A stretch of DNA of 6,426 nucleotides from positions 1-6,426 of the forward strand of contig QKDG01000151.1 of assembly GCA_003246805.1 (NCBI GenBank). Direction: 5' to 3'. Both the position numbers and the translations under genes were made by a program. The notes beneath the pieces were generated by a model. The model had not been told where the DNA came from, ran no database searches, and was given only the letters and a program-made list of their open reading frames with translations. Of this stretch, positions 1 to 5,080 are shown in pieces. Positions within the stretch are counted from its first letter, which is position 1. Each line of letters starts with the position of its first letter. This DNA comes from Clostridia bacterium (GTDB taxonomy: Bacteria > Bacillota > Clostridia > Oscillospirales > Ruminococcaceae).

Positions 1-1
1 T

Positions 2-442
2 ATACGTTCTGAGGGTGGGTATATATGGGCTTGTAAGAACTATGACGGTGATGTAATGTCTGATATGGTTGCTACTGCATTTGGCTCACTTGCTATGATG
101 ACTTCTGTTCTTGTATCACCTGATGGAGTGTATGAATATGAGGCGGCTCATGGAACTGTTCAGCGCCATTATTACAAGCACTTAAAGGGTGAAAAAACAT
201 CAACAAACTCTGTTGCAACACTTTTTGCATGGACTGGTGCACTAAAAAAACGTGGCGAGCTTGATAATAATGCTGAGCTTATTACTTTTGCTGATAATCT
301 TGAAAAAGCAACTATCACAACAATTGAAGAAGGAGTTATGACAGGCGATTTAGCTTCTCTTTCAACAATTAATAACAAAAAGGTAGTTTCAACTGAGGAA
401 TTCTTGATTGCTATCAACGAAAGATTGCAAAAGCTTTTATAA
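2..442 (+). CDS. icd: NADP-dependent isocitrate dehydrogenase, C-terminal part (5' end outside window)
   Basis: This enzyme oxidatively decarboxylates isocitrate to 2-oxoglutarate in the cytoplasm, making NADPH and feeding glutamate synthesis. The open frame runs in from the left edge, and 146 codons are visible of a family length of about 400. An ATG at 56 lies inside the conserved domain and is not the true start. Visible family signatures are SEGGYIWACKNYDGDVMSD at visible residues 3-21, which holds the two metal-binding aspartates (D17 and D21, equivalent to D275 and D279 of human IDH1), then FGSLAMMTSVL, and EAAHGTVQRHYYKH with the Arg-His pair that contacts the NADP 2'-phosphate. The TSTNSVATLFAWT and ELDNNAEL motifs mark the homodimeric eukaryotic-type subfamily rather than the E. 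coli type. The Gln usual in GDVQSD is Met here. Only 36 bases separate it from rex, with no clear promoter or terminator between, so co-transcription is possible. Identification is secure; the symbol is the generic one. Confidence 0.95.
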   Translation: MRSEGGYIWACKNYDGDVMSDMVATAFGSLAMMTSVLVSPDGVYEYEAAHGTVQRHYYKHLKGEKTSTNSVATLFAWTGALKKRGELDNNAELITFADNLEKATITTIEEGVMTGDLASLSTINNKKVVSTEEFLIAINERLQKLL

Positions 443-478
443 ATTTTTCATTAGCTTATAAAAAATGGAGGGGTTAAT

Positions 479-745
479 ATGTCAAAGCATAGCTCTATCT
501 CTACATCTGTAATAAAACGTCTTCCACGATATCATAGATTTTTAAAGGAGCTTTTAAGACAAAATATTGTTAGAATTTCATCAAGAGAGCTTTCAGAAAA
601 AATGCATCTGACAGCTTCACAAATCAGGCAGGATTTAAACTGCTTTGGTGGGTTCGGGCAGCAAGGCTATGGTTATAATGTTGAGGACCTTTATCATGAG
701 ATTGGCAAGATACTTGGTGTTGATAAAAGCTTGCTACTCACATGA
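479..745 (+). CDS. rex: Rex N-terminal fragment: winged-helix DNA-binding domain
   Basis: This 88-residue open frame carries the Rex DNA-binding domain almost unchanged. VIKRLPRYHRFLKELL (residues 11-26) opens the first helix, RISSRELSEKMHLTASQIRQ leads into the recognition helix, and DLNCFGGFGQQGYGYNV forms the wing region that is nearly invariant in Rex proteins. LYHEIGKILGVD ends the domain. After D82 the similarity stops; the next residues (KSLLLT) are read out of frame and a TGA follows at 743-745. If made, the product would lack the NAD(H) domain and the C-terminal swapped helix that holds the Rex dimer together, so it would be expected to bind operators poorly and without redox control. 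The start is supported by GGAGGGG at 467-473. Confidence 0.8.
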   Translation: MSKHSSISTSVIKRLPRYHRFLKELLRQNIVRISSRELSEKMHLTASQIRQDLNCFGGFGQQGYGYNVEDLYHEIGKILGVDKSLLLT

Positions 746-1074
746 ACTTTAAAGACAGAGGCTGTGAGCTTATTGGTATTTTTGATATCAACGAAAGCAT
801 TATCGGTAATAGTGTTGCAGATATAATAATCTCAGACTCATCAGAGCTTGATGAATTCTGCAAGATTAATAAACCAGATATCGCTATTCTGTGCATACCG
901 AAAAATGCGGCACAGGATATTGCAGATAAACTAATTAACCTTGGGATAACTGCTTTCTGGAATTTCAGCCACTATGATTTAAGGCTTGATTATGCCCATG
1001 CCGTTGTTGAAAATGTGCATCTGGGTGACAGCCTTTTAACCTTGACATACGGCATTAATAATGATGATACTTAA
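742..1074 (+). CDS. rex: Rex C-terminal fragment: NAD(H)-binding domain lacking its first strand and glycine loop
   Basis: The frame resumes Rex homology at about 730 (LATHMNFKDRG) before the only available ATG at 742, so translation from 742 is uncertain. Recognisable blocks are NFKDRGCELIGIFDIN (second strand and its acidic end), a central stretch PDIAILCIPKNAAQDIADKL matching the Rex IAIL-P-AAQ motif, FWNFSHYDL, and the C-terminal VVENVHLGDSLLTL typical of the dimer-forming end of Rex. The GxGxxG loop that should precede it is absent. Its ATG overlaps the stop of the upstream fragment as ATGA, an arrangement that can allow coupled translation, but no Shine-Dalgarno sequence is seen before it. 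It is best read as the second half of a broken gene. Confidence 0.7.
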   Translation: MNFKDRGCELIGIFDINESIIGNSVADIIISDSSELDEFCKINKPDIAILCIPKNAAQDIADKLINLGITAFWNFSHYDLRLDYAHAVVENVHLGDSLLTLTYGINNDDT

Positions 1075-1080
1075 TTATAA

Positions 1081-1116
1081 AGGCTCACAGGCAAAAACCT
1101 GTGAGCCTCAGTTTTT
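1081..1116 (+). terminator. Rho-independent terminator of rex
   Basis: An 11-bp perfect stem, AGGCTCACAGG at 1081-1091 with CCTGTGAGCCT at 1098-1108, closes a six-base loop (CAAAAA). CAG and a run of five T follow at 1112-1116. It begins seven bases after the rex stop codon. The core of the stem is repeated in the facing hairpin at 1223-1258. Confidence 0.85.
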
Positions 1117-1161
1117 ATAAAAAATACTTTCTAACATTTTATAGTATACTAAGTGCATATT

Positions 1162-1198
1162 TCGGGGGCTTTGCGGTCGCCCCTGCACCCCTTCGCCA
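1162..1198. other. GC-rich intergenic islet with a short hairpin
   Basis: About 37 bases rich in G and C stand out sharply from the AT-rich surroundings. They include GGGGC (1165-1169) pairing with GCCCC (1179-1183) over a nine-base loop, then TGCACCCCTTCGCC. It lies between two convergent terminators and encodes no protein. It resembles the small GC-rich palindromic units scattered between genes in some Clostridia, but that is a resemblance from memory and copy number cannot be judged here. It could also be part of a small transcript. A TATACT at 1145-1150 resembles a -10 element but has no convincing -35. Confidence 0.4.
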
Positions 1199-1222
1199 CA
1201 AAAACTAAAATTATTTGAATCT

Positions 1223-1258
1223 ATAAAGTCTCACAGGGAATTACCTGTGAGACTTTAT
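1223..1258 (-). terminator. Terminator hairpin of the minus-strand kinase gene
   Basis: A perfect 15-bp inverted repeat pairs 1223-1237 with 1244-1258 around a six-base loop. It starts just past the stop codon of the minus-strand gene. Read on the minus strand, the 3' arm ends in CTTTAT and AT-rich sequence follows, so the U-rich tail is partly inside the stem. A T-rich tract is weaker than usual, but position, symmetry and stem length support the call. It may work in both directions and also back up the rex terminator. Confidence 0.7.
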
Positions 1259-1260
1259 TG

Positions 1261-2007
1261 TTATTCGTAATGGAAAACGTCAATCCATTTCATTAAAAGT
1301 TCTTTCTCAGCAGGATTACCGTCAGCAAGCTTTGCAGCTGCAACAATAGGAAGCCAATCCTGAACATATTTCTTTTTTGTGTTCGTCTTCTTGCAAAAAG
1401 TATCAAGATAAATCTCAGCTACTTCAGGGAAGTTAAGGCACAGGAACAAATAAGTTTTTCCTGCATCGGCGCTTGCATTACCCTGCCTTGCTGCTACCCA
1501 GTCAACAATAAAAGTTCCTTTATCATTTATAATAATATTCATAGGTGTAAAATTACAGTGGCATAGCTTTGTATGCTTTGGCATTGTTTCAAGCCTTGTG
1601 AGCATTTCATACCGTTTATTATCATCAATACAGTCAACACTCTTTATCTGCCTTTGTAGCTTATCCTTAAGCTTGCTGAGTAAAGGAGCATTTTTAGAAT
1701 GAACCTGCAACTGCAAGTCAACCATATCATCAACATACTTATTGATATTTTCTGGGTTTTCCTTCATCATCTGATAAAGAGTTTTTCCCTCAATGTGGTC
1801 CATTGTTATAGCCCACTTACCGTCAACCTTTGAAACCTCATGAATAACCGGAACATTAAGACCCGTTGTTTCAACTCGTGAATGAGTGAGCGCTTCATAC
1901 AAAGCAGCAGTCTTAGGTTGATTCTCGTTGAATATCTTTATTACCATATCCCCTTCTTTGTAGACATCAACAATATCTCCCTTTGCAATTAATTCTCTTT
2001 TACTCAT
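1261..2007 (-). CDS. Aminoglycoside phosphotransferase-like (APH/choline kinase fold) protein, altered catalytic loop
   Basis: This 248-residue protein has the APH/choline-kinase fold; its substrate cannot be told. The N-lobe has IAKGDIVDVYKEGDMVIKIF, with K24 as the likely ATP-binding lysine and E38 its probable helix partner. WAITMDHIEGKTL (residues 65-77) is the hinge region. The C-lobe has LCHCNFTPMNIII (148-160) in place of the usual catalytic loop HGDxxxxN, and FIVDW (166-170) with the metal-binding D169. In the catalytic loop the Asp expected as catalytic base is Asn (N152) and the preceding Gly is Cys (C151), while H150 and N157 are kept. QGNASADAGKTYLF follows, as in small bacterial members of the family. 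The start is supported by GGAGG (plus-strand CCTCC, 2018-2022) and a strong promoter upstream. The gene stands alone, convergent with rex and divergent from adhE. The name does not imply antibiotic resistance, since most family members of this type are uncharacterised. Confidence 0.8.
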   Translation of the reverse strand: MSKRELIAKGDIVDVYKEGDMVIKIFNENQPKTAALYEALTHSRVETTGLNVPVIHEVSKVDGKWAITMDHIEGKTLYQMMKENPENINKYVDDMVDLQLQVHSKNAPLLSKLKDKLQRQIKSVDCIDDNKRYEMLTRLETMPKHTKLCHCNFTPMNIIINDKGTFIVDWVAARQGNASADAGKTYLFLCLNFPEVAEIYLDTFCKKTNTKKKYVQDWLPIVAAAKLADGNPAEKELLMKWIDVFHYE

Positions 2008-2042
2008 AATACATCTGCCTCCGAACTTTATTTTATGTTTAA

Positions 2043-2071
2043 ATTATACTACTATTATTAAAATTTGTCCA
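2043..2071 (-). promoter_or_regulatory. Sigma-A-type promoter of the kinase gene
   Basis: On the minus strand TGGACA (plus-strand 2066-2071; five of six to TTGACA) and TATAAT (2043-2048; perfect) are separated by exactly 17 bases. Transcription would begin near 2036, giving a leader of about 29 bases with GGAGG ahead of the start codon. No repressor site is obvious over it, suggesting steady expression. Confidence 0.75.
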
Positions 2072-2228
2072 CTGTTTTTGTATAAAAATTATAGTTTTTT
2101 TATATAATTATTCTATTATAAGCAGATACTGCATTTTTTATTCTGCTATTGATTTCATTAAAATAACTAAAAAACAGTTTAGTATTTGTATAATATTAAT
2201 ATAAATACAGGGTAAAATATATAAAACA

Positions 2229-2242
2229 TTGTGATATAACAA
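2229..2242. promoter_or_regulatory. Possible extra operator dyad upstream of the adhE -35
   Basis: TTGTGATATAACAA is a 14-base dyad, symmetric except for one pair, with TTGT and ACAA ends like Rex half-sites. It ends two bases before the main Rex-type operator. It is shorter than the 18-bp Rex consensus, so it may be a degenerate second site, a site for another regulator, or chance in AT-rich DNA. Confidence 0.3.
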
Positions 2243-2244
2243 GA

Positions 2245-2262
2245 TTGACAAATAATTAACAA
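2245..2262 (+). promoter_or_regulatory. Rex-type operator over the adhE promoter
   Basis: TTGACAAATAATTAACAA matches the clostridial Rex consensus TTGTTAANNNNTTAACAA at 12 of the 14 specified positions: the right half is perfect and the left half differs at two bases. Those two differences create the exact -35 hexamer TTGACA. Bound Rex would cover the -35 and most of the spacer and so block RNA polymerase. adhE genes are standard Rex targets in Clostridia, which supports the call. Binding itself is inferred. Confidence 0.75.
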
Positions 2263-2273
2263 ACATATATAAT
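2245..2273 (+). promoter_or_regulatory. Consensus sigma-A promoter of adhE
   Basis: TTGACA at 2245-2250 and TATAAT at 2268-2273 are both perfect hexamers with the ideal 17-base spacer. Transcription would start near 2280, leaving a leader of about 52 bases before adhE. A promoter this strong fits a highly expressed fermentation enzyme held in check by a repressor. Confidence 0.85.
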
Positions 2274-2331
2274 TAAATCATAGAAACAAACCACAAAACT
2301 ACTTTATTCTAAATAATCAGGAGGGCTAAGT

Positions 2332-4956
2332 ATGGCAAACACAGTAGAAAAAACACCTATTGCAACTGGCTTGGTTGACAGTGTTGAAGCATTGGCAGCT
2401 AAAATGAATGAGATTAAAGAGGCTCAAAAAATATTCGCAACTTATTCACAGGAACAGGTTGATAAAATATTCTATGCAGCAGCTACTGCGGCTAACTCAC
2501 AACGAATTCCGTTGGCTAAAATGGCAGTTGCTGAAACAGGTATGGGTATTGTTGAAGATAAGGTTATCAAAAACCATTATGCTTCAGAATACATTTACAA
2601 CGCTTATAAGGACACAAAAACCTGTGGTGTTCTTGAAGAAGACAAAGCATTTGGTATTAAGAAAATTGCTGAACCTATCGGCTTGATTGCGGCTGTTATT
2701 CCAACAACAAACCCAACTTCAACTGCTATATTCAAATCACTAATCGCTTTAAAAACAAGAAACGGTATTATATTCTCCCCTCATCCAAGAGCAAAGGGAT
2801 GCACTATCGCTGCTGCTAAAATTGTTCTTGATGCTGCTGTTGCTGCGGGTGCTCCAAAAGGCATTATTGGCTGGATTGATGTTCCTTCTCTTGAACTTAC
2901 AAACGAAGTAATGAAAAATGCTGACATTATTCTTGCAACAGGTGGCCCTGGAATGGTTAAAGCTGCTTATTCATCTGGCAAACCGGCTCTTGGAGTTGGT
3001 GCTGGTAATACACCTGTAATTATTGATGAATCTGCTGATATTCAGATGGCTGTTAACTCAATCATTTTGTCAAAAACATTTGATAACGGTATGATTTGTG
3101 CTTCTGAACAATCAGTTATCGCTCACAAAAGTATTTACGACAAGGTTAAAAAGGAATTTGAGCTAAGAGGCTGCTATTTCCTTAAAAATGATGAGACAGA
3201 AAAAGTTAGAAAAACAATTATCATAAACGGTGCACTGAACGCAAAAATCGTTGGACAAAAAGCACACGCTATTGCTAAGCTTGCTGGCGTTGATGTTCAT
3301 GAAAAAACAAAAATTCTTATCGGAGAAGTTACTTCTGTTGAAGTTGAAGAAGAATTTGCACACGAAAAGCTCTCCCCTGTTCTTGCTATGTACAAGTCAG
3401 AAAGCTTTGACGATGCAGTAAGCAAGGCTGAGGTTCTCGTTGCTGATGGTGGATACGGACATACATCTTCACTATACATCAATACAACTACTGAAAAAGA
3501 AAAGCTTGCAAAATTCTCAGCAGCTATGAAGACCTGCCGTATTGTTATCAACACTCCTTCATCACATGGTGGAATCGGTGACCTTTACAACTTTAAGCTT
3601 GCTCCTTCACTAACACTTGGCTGTGGCTCATGGGGTGGAAACTCTGTTTCTGAAAACGTTGGTGTTAAGCATCTAATCAATATTAAGACAGTTGCTGAGA
3701 GGAGAGAAAATATGCTTTGGTTCAGAGCGCCTGAAAAGGTTTACTTCAAAAAAGGCTGTATGCCTGTTGCTCTTGATGAAATAAAGAATGTTTTAGGTAA
3801 AAAGAGAGCGTTTATTGTTACTGACTCTTTCCTTTTCAAGAACGGATATACTAAATCAATTACAGACAAGCTTGATGAAATGGGCGTTGCTTATACTGTG
3901 TTTTCAGATGTTCAGCCTGACCCTACTCTTGCAAATGCAAAAGCTGGTGCAAAAGCTATGGCTGCATTCGAACCTGATTGTATTATTGCCTTCGGTGGTG
4001 GTTCTGCAATGGATGCCGGCAAAATCATGTGGGTAATGTATGAGCATCCGGATGCTGACTTTATGGATATGGCTATGCGTTTCATGGATATAAGAAAGAG
4101 AGTTTACAACTTCCCAAAAATGGGCGAAAAGGCATACTTTATTGCTATTCCAACATCTTCTGGAACAGGTTCAGAAGTTACTCCTTTCGCTGTTATAACT
4201 GATGAAAATACAGGGGTTAAATATCCTCTTGCTGATTATGAATTACTTCCAAACATGGCAATAGTAGATACAGACAATATGATGAGCCAGCCAAAGGGCT
4301 TGACAGCTGCATCAGGTATTGATGCACTGACTCACTCATTAGAGGCTTATGCTTCAATGCTTGCATCTGATTATACCGATGGCCTTGCACTTAAAGCTAT
4401 AAAAAATATCTTCACATTTTTACCAAGAGCTTATGACAAAGGAGATACTGACACTGTAGCTCGTGAAAAAATGGCTGATGCGTCAACAATGGCTGGTATG
4501 GCATTTGCTAACTCATTCCTTGGTGTTTGTCACTCAATGGCGCATAAGCTTGGTGCTTTCCACCATCTGCCACACGGTGTAGCAAATGCATTATTGATAA
4601 CTGAGGTTATGAAGTTTAATGCTGACGAATGTCCTACAAAAATGGGTACATTCTCACAATACCAATATCCACACACCATGGAAAGATATGCTGAAATTGC
4701 TGACTTTATCGGCATCAAAGGCAAAAACAATCAGGAAAAGCTGGATAATTTTATTGTTGCTATCAATGAGCTTAAAGCAAAGGTTGGCATCAAAAATTCA
4801 ATAAAAGAATACGGTATTGATGAAGCAGATTTCATTAACAAACTAGATGAAATGGTTGAACAGGCATTTGACGACCAATGCACAGGCGCAAATCCTAGAT
4901 ATCCACTAATGAGTGAAATCAAGGAAATGTATTTAAATGTTTACTACGGCAAATAA
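2332..4956 (+). CDS. adhE: Bifunctional acetaldehyde-CoA/alcohol dehydrogenase AdhE
   Basis: AdhE reduces acetyl-CoA to acetaldehyde and then to ethanol, using two NADH and so regenerating NAD+ during fermentation. It acts in the cytoplasm, and known family members form long filaments called spirosomes. The 874-residue length is normal. Residues 1 to about 440 form the aldehyde dehydrogenase domain: IPTTNPTSTAIFK (123-135), ATGGPGMV (202-209), GVGAGNTPV (221-229) and the catalytic cysteine C256 in FDNGMICASEQ. After a linker, about 455-874 form the iron-dependent alcohol dehydrogenase: FGGGSAMDAGK (554-564) for NAD binding, and the expected iron ligands D664 and H668 (GIDALTH), H734 (CHSMAH) and H748 (LPHG). 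All key residues are present. The start is set by AGGAGGG (2319-2325), six bases upstream. It is a single-gene unit with a consensus promoter, Rex-type operator and strong terminator. Confidence 0.98.
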   Translation: MANTVEKTPIATGLVDSVEALAAKMNEIKEAQKIFATYSQEQVDKIFYAAATAANSQRIPLAKMAVAETGMGIVEDKVIKNHYASEYIYNAYKDTKTCGVLEEDKAFGIKKIAEPIGLIAAVIPTTNPTSTAIFKSLIALKTRNGIIFSPHPRAKGCTIAAAKIVLDAAVAAGAPKGIIGWIDVPSLELTNEVMKNADIILATGGPGMVKAAYSSGKPALGVGAGNTPVIIDESADIQMAVNSIILSKTFDNGMICASEQSVIAHKSIYDKVKKEFELRGCYFLKNDETEKVRKTIIINGALNAKIVGQKAHAIAKLAGVDVHEKTKILIGEVTSVEVEEEFAHEKLSPVLAMYKSESFDDAVSKAEVLVADGGYGHTSSLYINTTTEKEKLAKFSAAMKTCRIVINTPSSHGGIGDLYNFKLAPSLTLGCGSWGGNSVSENVGVKHLINIKTVAERRENMLWFRAPEKVYFKKGCMPVALDEIKNVLGKKRAFIVTDSFLFKNGYTKSITDKLDEMGVAYTVFSDVQPDPTLANAKAGAKAMAAFEPDCIIAFGGGSAMDAGKIMWVMYEHPDADFMDMAMRFMDIRKRVYNFPKMGEKAYFIAIPTSSGTGSEVTPFAVITDENTGVKYPLADYELLPNMAIVDTDNMMSQPKGLTAASGIDALTHSLEAYASMLASDYTDGLALKAIKNIFTFLPRAYDKGDTDTVAREKMADASTMAGMAFANSFLGVCHSMAHKLGAFHHLPHGVANALLITEVMKFNADECPTKMGTFSQYQYPHTMERYAEIADFIGIKGKNNQEKLDNFIVAINELKAKVGIKNSIKEYGIDEADFINKLDEMVEQAFDDQCTGANPRYPLMSEIKEMYLNVYYGK

Positions 4957-4968
4957 TTCTTCCAAATT

Positions 4969-5012
4969 TTAAAAATTTCTCCTATACATCCATGTATAGG
5001 AGAAATTTTTAA
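4969..5012 (+). terminator. Rho-independent terminator of adhE
   Basis: A perfect 20-bp inverted repeat pairs 4969-4988 with 4993-5012 around the four-base loop TCCA. The core CTCCTATACA/TGTATAGGAG is flanked by an A tract on the left arm and five T on the right. It starts 12 bases after the adhE stop and separates adhE from the transporter gene. The A and T tracts at the base make it potentially bidirectional. Confidence 0.9.
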
Positions 5013-5080
5013 TGGAAAATACATATTATTATCTTATTTTATATGTAAAATAAATATAACAATGAATAAAGGATTATTTT

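Larger units (their letters stand above)
479..1074 (+). pseudogene. rex: Redox-sensing transcriptional repressor Rex, broken by an internal deletion and frame change
   Basis: Rex is a homodimeric repressor of about 210 residues with an N-terminal winged helix that binds DNA and a C-terminal Rossmann domain that binds NADH or NAD+. Both ends of the protein are clearly present but in different frames: the DNA-binding part at 479-745 and most of the Rossmann part resuming in the next frame at about 727-1074. Normally some 21 residues lie between the Leu-Gly-(Leu/Val)-Asp at the end of the winged-helix part and the Asn-Phe of the NFxxRG motif, including the first beta strand and the GAGNLG-type glycine loop. 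Here only 20 nucleotides (725-744) separate those codons, so about 43 nucleotides are missing, a number not divisible by three. No frame in this stretch encodes the glycine loop, so ribosomal frameshifting could not restore it. The ribosome binding site GGAGGGG (467-473) is intact. The gene ends just before a hairpin terminator. A sequencing or assembly error is the main alternative to a true pseudogene. Confidence 0.85.
2008..2331. other. Divergent intergenic region between the kinase gene and adhE
   Basis: This 324-base, very AT-rich gap has no convincing open reading frame. It holds the kinase promoter near its left end, the adhE promoter with Rex operator near its right end, and between them (about 2072-2228) only AT-rich sequence with a few imperfect dyads, the clearest at 2182-2208. 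No riboswitch-like structure is visible, and the adhE leader is only about 50 bases. Confidence 0.8.

Noticed and set aside
47..64. Gln-to-Met change in the isocitrate dehydrogenase GDVQSD motif
   Set aside because: The metal-binding aspartates and the NADP-contacting Arg-His are intact, and I recall Met at this position in clostridial relatives, so it looks like a lineage feature rather than a functional oddity.
435..463. TTTTATAA/TTATAAAA inverted repeat after icd as a terminator
   Set aside because: The stem is made only of A-T pairs with a 13-base loop and no following T run, so it is too weak; icd and rex may be co-transcribed.
2081..2104. TATAAAAA/TTTTTATA hairpin in the intergenic region
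   Set aside because: It contains only A-T pairs in very AT-rich DNA and is easily explained by base composition.
2121..2147. AGCAGA...TCTGCT repeat and GCAG-ATA-CTGC followed by T run as a terminator
   Set aside because: The stems are only four to six base pairs, and no gene ends nearby for it to terminate.
2189..2194. TATAAT hexamer as a second adhE promoter
   Set aside because: No -35-like sequence lies at a suitable distance upstream, whereas the promoter at 2245-2273 is perfect.
2408..4922. Several overlapping open frames on both strands inside adhE
   Set aside because: They lie inside an intact, well-conserved gene in other frames, have no family signatures and no convincing ribosome binding sites.
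5013..5080. Promoter for the MATE transporter
   Set aside because: Only poor -35 and -10 candidates could be found, so no call is made.
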